A program made the position numbers and the translations under genes. A stretch of 64,000 nucleotides of DNA from an uncultured Aquimarina sp. (GTDB lineage: Bacteria > Bacteroidota > Bacteroidia > Flavobacteriales > Flavobacteriaceae). The notes beneath the pieces are model-generated. The model searched no databases and was not told the origin of the DNA. It saw only the letters and a list, made by a program, of their open reading frames with translations. Position 1 is the first letter of the stretch; each line of letters starts with the position of its first letter. This document shows, piece by piece, positions 35,257 through 44,527 of this stretch. The stretch lies in the NCBI GenBank assembly GCA_947498815.1, contig CANMLU010000001.1, positions 496,001-560,000 on the forward strand. Reading direction: 5' to 3'.

Positions 35257-36504
35257 TTAAAATTTCCGATCGGGATGATATACAGCCAGATCCAGAGATG
35301 GTTTTTTGTCAGAAATAATTTCAGAAACCAATTTACCGGTAGATGGACCCATACTCCAACCCATCATAGCATGTCCTGTGGCTATAGTTAAGTTTTTACA
35401 TTTGGCAGATTTACCAATATATGGCATGCCATCTGGGGTAACAGGTCGTAAACCACAAGCGGCATCGTTTTTTTCTTCTGTCGTAAGGTTAACCCCGGGA
35501 TAATATTGTTGTGTGGCATTTGCAATAGCTTGGACTCTTACTTTATTAATACTATGATTAATGCCAGCGATTTCCATCGTGCCAGCAAAGCGAGTAAACC
35601 CCTGCATTGGAGTAATAGCAACTTTGGCTTCTGCTAAAATTGCCGGTATAGTGATACCCAAATCTCTTTCAGAATTGATACGATATCCTTTGCCAGCTTC
35701 TAATAATAGTTTGATGCCTAGTTTTTTACTTAAAATATTTGACCAAGAGCCAGCGGCCAATACGAATTCATCTGCGGTATATGTTCTGGAAGTGTTCCTA
35801 ATTGCAGTAATTTTATTATTGTTTATAACAACATCATTTATTTTTTCATTTTTATGAATAATAACACCCGAAGCTTCCAGGTGTGATTTTATTTCTTCCA
35901 TAAATGTGTGTGGAGTAGTATGTGCATCACATTGGTAGTGTATAGCACCCTTGGCACTTATTTGAGTATCTGGCTGCAATTGCTGTAGTTGTGATGAGGA
36001 TAATTCGTTAACGCCTAATCCTTGATTTTTTGCGATTTCTGCAACTCGAATTTCTTCGTCTAGCATTTTTTGAGTCTGACAAATCATTAACAATCCCTTT
36101 TGCTCTAAATGGAATTTGAAATCTTCACTTTTCTTGATATCGGCATATAAATCTCTACCTAAGACTGCAATATCTTTAATCGCTGAAATACCGCGATTCA
36201 CATTTTTTATGGAGCAAGATCTATTAAAAGCCAATGCCCAACGCAAAAAATCGGGATTGAGGCGTGGTTTTATAAACAAAGGACTTGCAGGATTAAACAT
36301 CCATTGAATTCCTTTTTTCATAACACCAGGAGCCGCCAGTGGAATAATATGACTGGGAGATAAATAACCTGCGTTCACATAAGAAGCACCAAAATCCATA
36401 TTGGATTGATCGATAATAGTCACTTGATGCCCTTCTTTTTGGAGATAATATGCGGTGCATAATCCAATAATTCCTCCGCCAATTATAATTATACTTTTTG
36501 TCAT
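35257..36504 (-). CDS. D-amino-acid dehydrogenase, probable D-hydroxyproline dehydrogenase
   Basis: A 415-residue FAD enzyme of the DadA/glycine oxidase family. The dinucleotide-binding motif is IIGGGIIGLCTAYYLQKEG, the middle has AAGSWSN, and the C-terminus has GLRPVTPDGMPYIG and TGHAMMGWSMGP. In the hydroxyproline pathway it oxidises cis-4-hydroxy-D-proline to pyrroline-4-hydroxy-2-carboxylate. Substrate is inferred from the neighbours: epimerase 1 bp upstream, then the semialdehyde dehydrogenase and the deaminase. Last gene of the operon. Confidence 0.88.
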   Translation of the reverse strand: MTKSIIIIGGGIIGLCTAYYLQKEGHQVTIIDQSNMDFGASYVNAGYLSPSHIIPLAAPGVMKKGIQWMFNPASPLFIKPRLNPDFLRWALAFNRSCSIKNVNRGISAIKDIAVLGRDLYADIKKSEDFKFHLEQKGLLMICQTQKMLDEEIRVAEIAKNQGLGVNELSSSQLQQLQPDTQISAKGAIHYQCDAHTTPHTFMEEIKSHLEASGVIIHKNEKINDVVINNNKITAIRNTSRTYTADEFVLAAGSWSNILSKKLGIKLLLEAGKGYRINSERDLGITIPAILAEAKVAITPMQGFTRFAGTMEIAGINHSINKVRVQAIANATQQYYPGVNLTTEEKNDAACGLRPVTPDGMPYIGKSAKCKNLTIATGHAMMGWSMGPSTGKLVSEIISDKKPSLDLAVYHPDRKF

Positions 36505-36505
36505 A

Positions 36506-37516
36506 TTAAATTACTTGAAATCCGTAGGCATATGGATCATCCTGATCGTCAATAACTATAGTGTTATATCCATAAATTTTTGCCCATCCTTGAATACTAG
36601 GTATAATTGCTTTTTTACTATCTAACTCGGTTTCCTTTTCTATTCTTCCTATAAATTTACTACCAATAAAACTTTCATGAACGAATTCCTCTCCTTTTTT
36701 TAATTTTCCTTTGGCATATAATTGTGCCATTCGTGCAGAGGTTCCTGTTCCGCAGGGAGAACGATCAATAGCTTTGTCGCCATAAAAAACAGCATTTCTG
36801 CCAGATGATGTGTGATCAATCGGATTTCCTGTCCACAGGATATGACTTACATCTCTGATTGTCTTATTTTCAGGATGAATAAAAAGATCGGGATACTTTT
36901 TATTAATACGTTTTCGTAAAACCTGAGAGTACTGAATTAGTGTACTGGCAGAGAAATTATGCATTCCACTAAAATTTTTCTGAGGATCAATTATAGCATA
37001 AAAATTTCCACCATAGGCTACATCGAATTTAAGTATTCCAAGTTCTGGGCAATCAATTGTTAAGCCTTCTTCGGCAAGATAAGAGGGTACATTTTTGAGC
37101 TTTACCCAATCTACTTTATTATCCGTTTGTTGATATTCGATTTCTACCAAACCAGCCGGAGCTTCCATTCTGATTTTTCCAGGAGTTTTGGGTTGGATTA
37201 GATCTTCTTCAATAGCGATAGTGATAGTGCCAATGGTACCATGACCGCACATTGGCAAACATCCCGAAGTTTCAATAAATAAGATGGCAAAGTCATTTCT
37301 TGGATCATGTGGTTCGAATAAGAAACTACCGCTCATCATATCGTGCCCTCTTGGTTCAAACATTAACCCTTTTCTTATCCAATCGTAGTCCTTAAGAAAA
37401 TGTAGGCGTTTTTCGTTCATTGTTTTACCAACAAGGTTTGGTTTTCCTGTGGTAACAACTCGAACTGGGTTTCCGCAGGTATGAGCATCGATACATGTAA
37501 AGGATGTTCTAGCCAT
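36506..37516 (-). CDS. 4-hydroxyproline 2-epimerase
   Basis: A 336-residue proline racemase-family enzyme with both catalytic cysteines: MCGHGTIG and SPCGTGTSARM. Converts trans-4-hydroxy-L-proline to cis-4-hydroxy-D-proline. Proline racemases and epimerases share this pair; hydroxyproline specificity is inferred from the operon, which encodes all following steps. It starts 2 bp before the dehydrogenase gene end on one side and 1 bp from DadA-like gene on the other. Confidence 0.92.
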   Translation of the reverse strand: MARTSFTCIDAHTCGNPVRVVTTGKPNLVGKTMNEKRLHFLKDYDWIRKGLMFEPRGHDMMSGSFLFEPHDPRNDFAILFIETSGCLPMCGHGTIGTITIAIEEDLIQPKTPGKIRMEAPAGLVEIEYQQTDNKVDWVKLKNVPSYLAEEGLTIDCPELGILKFDVAYGGNFYAIIDPQKNFSGMHNFSASTLIQYSQVLRKRINKKYPDLFIHPENKTIRDVSHILWTGNPIDHTSSGRNAVFYGDKAIDRSPCGTGTSARMAQLYAKGKLKKGEEFVHESFIGSKFIGRIEKETELDSKKAIIPSIQGWAKIYGYNTIVIDDQDDPYAYGFQVI

Positions 37517-37518
37517 TT

Positions 37519-39102
37519 TTAGATCGCATTATTGGTTTGGACACCATCCACCAGTCTTGAAATGCCAAGTGGGTTTTCATTTTTTAATTCGTCTGGTAGC
37601 AGATCATTTGGCCAACTCTGGAAACTGAAGGGGCGTACCCATCGTTTTATAGAATGAATCCCAACGGCAGTAAATCTACTATCTGTTGATGCAGGATATG
37701 GTCCGCCATGTAACATAGCAGGGCATACTTCGACTCCTGTGGGTACCCCATTGAAGATAATTCTTCCTACTCGATTTTGTAACGCTTCAATGATTGAGCT
37801 GTATTTTGAAACTTCTTCATTTTCTGCAAGAACAGTTCCTGTAAGTTGCCCTTCTAGATTTGAGACAATGGTTTCTAGTTCTTGTGCATTCTCACACTGA
37901 ACTACCATTGAAAAAGGCCCGAATACTTCTTGATGTAGGGTCGCGTTTTTCAAAAAGGTTTTTCCTTCTACAGTGGTAATAGTTTGTCTTGCATGATTTA
38001 TCATTACATCATCGGGATACTCTGCCGCAATATTTAAATCATTTTGTTGTAATGCGGTAGTTTTATTTCGCTCGTAGTTTCCAATAATATTGGGATGTAA
38101 CATACAAGAGGGTTCTATTTTGATAATTTCCTCGGAGAGTATATTTATGAAAGCATCCAATGCGGCTCCCTCTATTCCCAAAATTAAGCCAGGATTGGTG
38201 CAAAACTGTCCTGCTCCAAGCGTGATTGATTTGGCATATGTTTTTGCAAGCTCTTCTCCTTGGTTTTTTGTGGCTTCAGGAAACAGAATTACGGGGTTTA
38301 TACTTCCCATTTCGGCAAATACAGGTATAGGCTCTGGTCGTTTCGATGCCAAATCAAACAATGCTCTACCACCATGAATACTTCCGGTAAAACCTACGGC
38401 TTTTATTTTTGGATGTTTTACTAATTGCACTCCGACTTCAATATCGGCACTATTCAAATTAGAAAATACACCGTTGGGCATTCCTGTTTTTTGTGCAGCT
38501 TTTTGGATCGCAGAGGCAACTAATTCTCCTGTCCCAGCATGCATAGGGTGTGATTTTACAATTACGGGACACCCTGCGGCAAAGGCAGCGGCCGTATCGC
38601 CGCCTGCAGTAGAATATGCTAAGGGGAAATTACTTGCTCCAAATACCACAACAGGACCCAAAGGAACTAGCATTTTTCTGATATCTTGTTTTGGGATTGG
38701 TGTTCTATTTAAATCTGATGTATCTATCGTGGCTTCTACCCAGGAACCTTCGGATACTAATTTGGCAAAAGACCTTAACTGTCCAACAGTTCTTCCTCGC
38801 TCTCCTTTTGCTCTTCCTTCGGGTAAGCCAGTTTCAGAAATGTATGCTTTGATTAAAGCATCATCCAATACCAGGATTTCATCCGCAATGGCATTAAGAA
38901 ATTCGGCTTTTTTTACTCCTGAAATCTTCTTGAAGGTTTTAAAGGCTTCAGATGCCAAAGTTACAGCATTATTTATTTCGTCTTCGGAAGCCTCAAAAAA
39001 GATATGCTCATTTTCAAGATTGAGTTTTGGATTAAATGTTTTGTAGGTTGTACTTCCGTTGGCAGAACGTTGATTTCCTATATAATTTTTACCAGTTATC
39101 AT
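37519..39102 (-). CDS. Alpha-ketoglutaric semialdehyde dehydrogenase (NADP+)
   Basis: A 527-residue aldehyde dehydrogenase of the KGSADH type (AldH family with long C-terminus). The oxyanion Asn is in FGASNFPLAYS, the catalytic Glu in PVFAEMGSINPV and the nucleophile Cys in GAGQFCTNPGL. It oxidises 2,5-dioxopentanoate to 2-oxoglutarate, the final step of hydroxyproline breakdown. The unusual QFCTNPG motif is that of hydroxyproline/glucarate-type KGSADHs. Operon neighbours on both sides are pathway enzymes. Confidence 0.92.
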   Translation of the reverse strand: MITGKNYIGNQRSANGSTTYKTFNPKLNLENEHIFFEASEDEINNAVTLASEAFKTFKKISGVKKAEFLNAIADEILVLDDALIKAYISETGLPEGRAKGERGRTVGQLRSFAKLVSEGSWVEATIDTSDLNRTPIPKQDIRKMLVPLGPVVVFGASNFPLAYSTAGGDTAAAFAAGCPVIVKSHPMHAGTGELVASAIQKAAQKTGMPNGVFSNLNSADIEVGVQLVKHPKIKAVGFTGSIHGGRALFDLASKRPEPIPVFAEMGSINPVILFPEATKNQGEELAKTYAKSITLGAGQFCTNPGLILGIEGAALDAFINILSEEIIKIEPSCMLHPNIIGNYERNKTTALQQNDLNIAAEYPDDVMINHARQTITTVEGKTFLKNATLHQEVFGPFSMVVQCENAQELETIVSNLEGQLTGTVLAENEEVSKYSSIIEALQNRVGRIIFNGVPTGVEVCPAMLHGGPYPASTDSRFTAVGIHSIKRWVRPFSFQSWPNDLLPDELKNENPLGISRLVDGVQTNNAI

Positions 39103-39137
39103 GGTTTTTTGATTTAATGAGAAAGTGAGTCAATGAA

Positions 39138-40055
39138 TTAATTCAATATTTTATAATTAGGCAAAGATGGTCTTGTTTTTATCCCGTTTTCTATGATTTC
39201 GAGGACTTTTTTACGTTCATCTCCTACAAGTGGTAATCTGGGAGCGCGCACATTTTCGGTACCGATTCCAGTAGCTACTTCTGCCAGTTTTATATTTTGT
39301 ACTAATTTAGGGTTTATGTCTAACTCTAGCAATGGTAAAAACCAACGATAAATTTCAATAGCTTCTTGTATTCTTCCTGCTTTTTGAAGTTCGTAAATTG
39401 CTACTGTTTCTGCCGGAAAAGCATCTACTAATCCTGCAACCCAACCATCGGCACCCATTACTAAACTTTCTAGTGCCAAGGTGTCTACTCCCGATAAGAT
39501 TTTTAGTCGATCTCCAAATCTGTTTTTGATTCGTGTTACATTAGAAATATCTCTTGTTGATTCTTTAACAGCCTGTATGTTGTTAAAAGTCAATAACTCT
39601 TCAAACATGTCTAGGGTGACTTCAATTTTATAGTCAACAGGATTATTATAAATCATAATTGGGAGATCTGTACTTTCTGCAACTTCCTTAAAATAAATCA
39701 CAGTTTCTCTATCTCCAGCCTTATATCGCATAGGAGGAAGCATCATCAAACCGCATGCACCATCTTCTTTGGCTTTTCTTGCAGCATCAATAGCACCTTT
39801 GGTAGTTTGTTCTGCAATATTAATAATTACGGGCACTTTGTTTTTAACAATATTTACTGTGGTTCGAACCAGAATTCTTTTTTCTTCATCACTTAGTGTA
39901 CTGGCTTCTCCTAATGTTCCGCCAAGTATGATTCCGTGTACACCTGCTTCCAGCTGCGCATTAATATTGACCTCGAACATTTCCAAATCGAGCGTATCCT
40001 CTTTCGTGAATTTTGTAGTAACTGCAGGCATCACACCTTTCCATTCTATTGCCAT
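39138..40055 (-). CDS. Pyrroline-4-hydroxy-2-carboxylate deaminase (DHDPS family)
   Basis: A 305-residue class I aldolase-like enzyme. It starts MAIEWKGVMPAVTTKFT; an in-frame TTG six codons upstream is less likely. The DHDPS loop GGTLGEASTLS, the Tyr in IMIYNNPVDYK and the Schiff-base Lys in QAVKESTRDI are present. In the pathway it converts the cyclic imine to 2-oxoglutarate semialdehyde plus ammonia. First gene of the minus-strand operon, divergent from the AraC regulator 128 bp away. Confidence 0.88.
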   Translation of the reverse strand: MAIEWKGVMPAVTTKFTKEDTLDLEMFEVNINAQLEAGVHGIILGGTLGEASTLSDEEKRILVRTTVNIVKNKVPVIINIAEQTTKGAIDAARKAKEDGACGLMMLPPMRYKAGDRETVIYFKEVAESTDLPIMIYNNPVDYKIEVTLDMFEELLTFNNIQAVKESTRDISNVTRIKNRFGDRLKILSGVDTLALESLVMGADGWVAGLVDAFPAETVAIYELQKAGRIQEAIEIYRWFLPLLELDINPKLVQNIKLAEVATGIGTENVRAPRLPLVGDERKKVLEIIENGIKTRPSLPNYKILN

Positions 40056-40183
40056 AATTAAGTTTTTCGTCAAAGATATTGCTAAACCAATCTATGAGAT
40101 ACTTTGAAATTATCTATATATGATACTATATTACCCCATATTTTGTAATTAATTAATAATATGAGTAATATTGATTCAGTTAT

Positions 40184-41044
40184 ATGCGAGTTCTACCTTT
40201 TAAAATACCAAAAGCTTCAGGAGATACTCTTATCATTCAGGAGGATAAGGGGCTTGTTTTTTATGATAAACTTCATCAGCATGAAGAGATTCAATTATCA
40301 CTTATTGTATTTGGAGAGGGGAGTTTGATTGTTGGCGATAGTATAACAAATTATAAAACTGGCGATGTATTGGCTTTTGGAAGTCAGGTTCCTCATGTAT
40401 TGAGAAGTAGTCCCTCTGATAAGAAATCGTACATGATTTCGGTTTTTTTTACAAAACGATCATTTGGAAATACTTTTTTTCAACTTTCAGAATTTCAGGA
40501 TATAACTAATTTCTTTGCCGATTTGCCATTTGGAATTGCGGCACTCACCCAGAAAGAAGAATTAAAAGAACAGTTCATTGCCGCTAAAAATAAGAAACAC
40601 CGATTGGATCGTTTTATGATTTTTTTACGCATTCTGAAATTGTTTAGTGAGGCAGAAACTACTACAATTTCTTCATCAATTACCAGGAGAAACTATACAG
40701 ATGATGAAGGAAAACGAATGGCTGATGTTTTTCAATTTGTTATGAATGATTTTCATAGTGATATCAGTCTACGGGATGTTTCGGATATAGCCAATATGAC
40801 TCCTAATGCTTTTTGTCGATATTTCAAACAACGCACTAATAAAACCTTTTTTCAATTTTTAACCGAAGTGCGTGTCGAAGGTGCCTGCCAAATCTTTTCT
40901 AAAAATTCGGATATAACAATTGCCGAGGCTTCTTATTCCAGTGGTTTTAAGAACTTATCTAATTTTAATCGAAAATTTAAAAACATAAAAGGAGTTACTC
41001 CATCGGAGTATAGGAAAAATTTATATGATTCTTATTCTGCTTAA
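40184..41044 (+). CDS. AraC-family regulator, probable hydroxyproline operon regulator
   Basis: A 286-residue regulator with an N-terminal cupin (LHQHEEIQLSLIVFGEGSLIV, VPHVLRSSP) and two C-terminal helix-turn-helices: DISLRDVSDIANMTPNAFCRYFKQRTNKTF (given in part) and ITIAEASYSSGFKNLSNFNRKFK, ending GVTPSEYRK. Divergent from the hydroxyproline operon with a 128-bp intergenic region, so it probably senses hydroxyproline or an intermediate through the cupin. No clear operator was identified by eye. Confidence 0.88.
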   Translation: MRVLPFKIPKASGDTLIIQEDKGLVFYDKLHQHEEIQLSLIVFGEGSLIVGDSITNYKTGDVLAFGSQVPHVLRSSPSDKKSYMISVFFTKRSFGNTFFQLSEFQDITNFFADLPFGIAALTQKEELKEQFIAAKNKKHRLDRFMIFLRILKLFSEAETTTISSSITRRNYTDDEGKRMADVFQFVMNDFHSDISLRDVSDIANMTPNAFCRYFKQRTNKTFFQFLTEVRVEGACQIFSKNSDITIAEASYSSGFKNLSNFNRKFKNIKGVTPSEYRKNLYDSYSA

Positions 41045-41081
41045 TGTTGAAGTGTTTGATATTTTGATTGCAGTTTATTGG

Positions 41082-41516
41082 TTATCCTTTTTTCTCTTGA
41101 TAGATGATAATCTGTAATCCATCTGGATCTCTTAAATAAAGATAATAAGAGCCCCAAGGGCGAAGTACAGGACCTCTTGCTGTCCATTTTGCTTTTAATC
41201 TAGTTGCCCAATAATCAACATCATTAGTTCTTAACTGTATATCTGTTTTATCATTTTCGAGATTTTTAGAAAATGCTTCTTGATAATAGTCATGATAATC
41301 CTTTATTTCAGAGATTTCAAAAAGAGCATTACTGCCTTCAGGACCAAATCTAAGTATTACCCCTTTGGAGCCATTACCATCGTCATATTCTTGGATTATT
41401 TCTAGATTTAAAATCTGAGTGTAAAATATTTTTGAAGCCTCAAAGTTTTTCGTTCGAATAGCGGTTTTCAGACTTAATAAATTATGGCGAGTAGAATCAT
41501 TGTCCATGGCATTCAT
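41082..41516 (-). CDS. VOC-family (glyoxalase-like) protein
   Basis: A 144-residue single vicinal-oxygen-chelate protein. The ATG at 41516 (MNAMDNDSTRHNL) is preferred; an upstream ATG adds 23 residues without family similarity. The two beta-alpha-beta-beta-beta modules are visible: LKTAIRTKNFEASKIFYTQIL and DVDYWATRLKAKW ... SYYLYLRDPDGLQIIIYQ with the terminal DPDG-x-x-I motif. It follows the molybdopterin oxidoreductase gene on the same strand (75 bp). Function unknown: could be a lyase, dioxygenase or resistance protein. Confidence 0.8.
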   Translation of the reverse strand: MNAMDNDSTRHNLLSLKTAIRTKNFEASKIFYTQILNLEIIQEYDDGNGSKGVILRFGPEGSNALFEISEIKDYHDYYQEAFSKNLENDKTDIQLRTNDVDYWATRLKAKWTARGPVLRPWGSYYLYLRDPDGLQIIIYQEKKG

Positions 41517-41591
41517 TTTAATGATATTGGTATTTAGGTATTCGTTATTTGAATAGGAATGAGATGAACTATACCTGTGAAACAATAAAGC

Positions 41592-43748
41592 TTAGTTTAT
41601 TACCGATTCTATTTTTCTAATTGCTACAGGATGACCATTAAAAGCCATGTTATAGGATAAAGCATCTAATCTATCGTGATCCATCAATTGATTAATGTTG
41701 GCGCCAGCATTACGTTTTGCCGTTTCCATTTGAACCCCTACACCATAATGTCCCCAACCATGAGGAATACTGATTGTGCCTTGAATAATATTTGTTGTGA
41801 TTTCGGCTTCGATAGAGATGGCACCAAATTCAGAATATACTTCTACCATTTCTTGAGGTTCAATTCCGCGGATTGTTGCATCATCGGGATGGATCATCAT
41901 CGTACATGTCCTGGAGCCTCCTTCCAAAACGGGTAAATTATGCATCCAGGAATTATTGCTGCGCAAATGCCTGCGACCAATTAATTTTAATGGATATAAT
42001 TCTGTTTTTTGAGGAGTTAAAAGTTGTTTTACCTTTTTCATTTCTTGTACAAAAAGTTGTGGCATCAATTCAATACGCTTGTTTTTTGTAAACAAACGTT
42101 TGGGAAGAACCGGTCCTAAAGGTGACAACTCAATACCTTCTGGCTTTTGCTTCAATCGTTTTAAACTCAAACCATTTTTTCGCAAGAATCGCCCTCCTAA
42201 TACTCCATATGGACCAGTTTTTAGGGCTAAATCCAATTTTGTTCTTGGATGAATTCTTGACATGATATTACTTTTTAATCTTTGGAGACTATTTCCTGTG
42301 AACAAGCGTCGTTGCAATTCGCCCATAATTTGCCAATCGTAGCGTTGCTCTTTGGAAATGGATAATGGAGCAGGACTAAATTTGGTAGTGTTACGAGTAG
42401 CGATCATATGCAGCACAAACGAATAGTGTATTGTTTCTAATCCAACCGCCGGAGGCATAATAAGATCAGCGTACTGTGTTGTTTCATTGACATACATATC
42501 AATAGCCAGCATAAATTCTAAGTCTTCTAATGCCTTTTCTACCAAAGGAGAATTAGGTGCAGAGCGGGCAGGGTTACCTGCGATACTAATGAAACCACGG
42601 ATTTGATTTTTACCTTTGGTCAATATTTCATCGGCCAATGTAGCCGTTGGAAATTCACCAACAATCTCTTTGTAGGATTTGACCCTGCTACTATAGCGAA
42701 ACATTTTTGACTCATGGGCCATCAAAGTCACATAATCTATCGCTGGTAAAGTAAACATGAGTCCACCTTTTTCATCCAATTGTCCAAGTAAAATATTTAT
42801 TGAAGTGATTAACCATTGACACAAAGTACCATAAGTTTGGGTATTAACGCCTAATCGACCATAAACGACACTATGTGGATATTTTATTAAGTCATTGACA
42901 ATATGTGTGATTTGCTCAGCACTAATTCCCGTTATGGGAGCGACTATTTCTTTGGTATATGGTAATACCATGGCTTTTAATTCCTCTAAATGATCTGAGA
43001 GTAAAAGAGCTTTGGAAGAAGGAATAGCATTTTGCAATACCAATTCATTTATAATGGCCAAGAGTAGTAAAACGTCTTTTTCGGGATGGATGAAATAATG
43101 CTCGCTGGCTTTATTAGCGGTTTCTGTTTTACGTGGATCAATGACAACCACTTTCCCTCCCTTTTCTTGAATAGTCTTAATCTTTTCTTTAATATTTGGA
43201 GTGGACATAAAACTACCGTTGGATGCCACCGGATTAGCTCCAATGATAAGCATATAATCAAGATGATCTATGTCGGGAACAGGGGCCATCATCGCATGGC
43301 CAAACATCATTTGGTTTACTAAAAAAACAGGGACAGAATCTAAACTATGAGATGCAAAGCGATTTTGTGTGTTCAGGGCATTGATAGTATCATACAGAGT
43401 TATTGCGGTGCCTGTATTATGAACGGTGGGATTACCGGTATACGTACCTATTGCATTGTTACCATATTTTTTTCGTATTTTTTTAAATTCCTGCTCAGCT
43501 ATGTCAAATGCTTCCTCCCAAGATATGGGTTGCCATCCGGAGACCGTTTTTTTAATTGGTTGTTTTAAGCGATTAGGGTCATTATGCAAATCTTTTAGTG
43601 CTACTCCTTTGGGACAAATATGTCCTTTGCTATAGATATCTTCTTGGTGTCCTTTAATTGAAATTACTTCATTATCTTTTACTTCAATTGCTAAACCACA
43701 CATAGCCTCGCAAAGGTGGCAAGTGCGGTATTTGATTGTTTGTGACAT
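41592..43748 (-). CDS. Molybdopterin-dependent oxidoreductase (DMSO reductase family)
   Basis: A 718-residue bis-MGD enzyme. The N-terminal [4Fe-4S] motif is C-x2-C-x3-C...C (CHLCEAMCG then GHICPKG), followed by the Molybdopterin domain (IIGANPVASNG, VVIDPRKTETA) and the C-terminal MGD-binding domain (IHPDDATIRGIEPQEMVEV, NQLMDHDRLDALSYN). No signal peptide or Tat motif, so cytosolic. Around the Mo-ligand loop the sequence is NRFASHSLDSVP, without Cys or Sec, as in a poorly characterised FDH-like clade. Substrate unknown. This explains the cofactor gene set at 2.4-8.5 kb. No partner subunit is adjacent. Confidence 0.88.
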   Translation of the reverse strand: MSQTIKYRTCHLCEAMCGLAIEVKDNEVISIKGHQEDIYSKGHICPKGVALKDLHNDPNRLKQPIKKTVSGWQPISWEEAFDIAEQEFKKIRKKYGNNAIGTYTGNPTVHNTGTAITLYDTINALNTQNRFASHSLDSVPVFLVNQMMFGHAMMAPVPDIDHLDYMLIIGANPVASNGSFMSTPNIKEKIKTIQEKGGKVVVIDPRKTETANKASEHYFIHPEKDVLLLLAIINELVLQNAIPSSKALLLSDHLEELKAMVLPYTKEIVAPITGISAEQITHIVNDLIKYPHSVVYGRLGVNTQTYGTLCQWLITSINILLGQLDEKGGLMFTLPAIDYVTLMAHESKMFRYSSRVKSYKEIVGEFPTATLADEILTKGKNQIRGFISIAGNPARSAPNSPLVEKALEDLEFMLAIDMYVNETTQYADLIMPPAVGLETIHYSFVLHMIATRNTTKFSPAPLSISKEQRYDWQIMGELQRRLFTGNSLQRLKSNIMSRIHPRTKLDLALKTGPYGVLGGRFLRKNGLSLKRLKQKPEGIELSPLGPVLPKRLFTKNKRIELMPQLFVQEMKKVKQLLTPQKTELYPLKLIGRRHLRSNNSWMHNLPVLEGGSRTCTMMIHPDDATIRGIEPQEMVEVYSEFGAISIEAEITTNIIQGTISIPHGWGHYGVGVQMETAKRNAGANINQLMDHDRLDALSYNMAFNGHPVAIRKIESVIN

Positions 43749-43994
43749 GATTTGTAAAATTTATATCTTTATATTCTAAAATCGCGACATTACCGAAAAA
43801 CAAAAAACACTAAAAAATAACACAACATATAATCCGTATAAGAAGCTTTCCTAAAGTTACTATTTTATTTGATAGTGAAGATAGTATAGAGAGAATTCAA
43901 TTCAGGTTTTTATTACTTTGAGTACTCAAAGCTATTTTTTTTAAAAGAGTTATGGTCGGTATATATTCTACCGTTTCCGATGTTTCAATGATTT

Positions 43995-44510
43995 TTAATT
44001 GTTTTTTAGATATTTTTCGGGAATCTTCTTGTCATCGGCCTCAAAATGTCCAAACCATATTGGCAATCCACCATCTGTTTTTAAAATAAACTAATTGATA
44101 ACTATTAATTCCTTTCTCTTCAGCACCTTCAGAGTCTTTCCCATAAAAACTTTGAAACACATTGGCAATTCCATTATACTCATTTATAACTTTACCCAGT
44201 TCGAATTCTTCAAATCCTTTATCATAATATGAATCTTTCATTGAGTCGATAAAATCTTCTAAATTAACAGTTTATAGAGGTCTCGGATAGGATTCATCTT
44301 GTGAAAGAACAGAAAAACTTGCCGTTGGAAGAAATAAATTTTCAAAGGCTTTCCAATCACGTTTTTTGCCTTTTTTTCCAGAGATTATATCAAGCATTTC
44401 TTTTAAAATGCCATCAATCGAATTATCATATTCTGCGGTGGAAATAGTAGTGCTTTGAGCAATTAAATTAGCCGAAATACAAAACATAAACAAGAATAGT
44501 CCTTTTTCAT
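43995..44510 (-). pseudogene. Decayed exported SnoaL/DUF4440-like gene
   Basis: A gene of about 172 codons with three lesions. At the start, ATG at 44510 followed by AAAAAGGACTATTC is one base short in the A-run; restoring it gives signal peptide MKKGLFLFMFCISANLIAQ. Then comes ISTAEYDNSIDGILKEMLDI, an in-frame TAA at 44272, continuing TVNLEDFIDSMKDSYYDKGF and ending YFKNRWWIANMVW. A final frameshift is needed to reach EADDKKIPEKYLKNN and the stop at 43995. The RWWIxNxxW ending with xIPEKYL is typical of a Bacteroidota NTF2-like exported family. Confidence 0.75.
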
Positions 44511-44527
44511 TTTAGTTGCTCTAATCG

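Noticed and set aside
38474-39046. A 190-codon plus-strand ORF inside the aldehyde dehydrogenase gene
   Set aside because: Its amino-acid composition mirrors the antisense of a clearly conserved gene, with no recognised domain.
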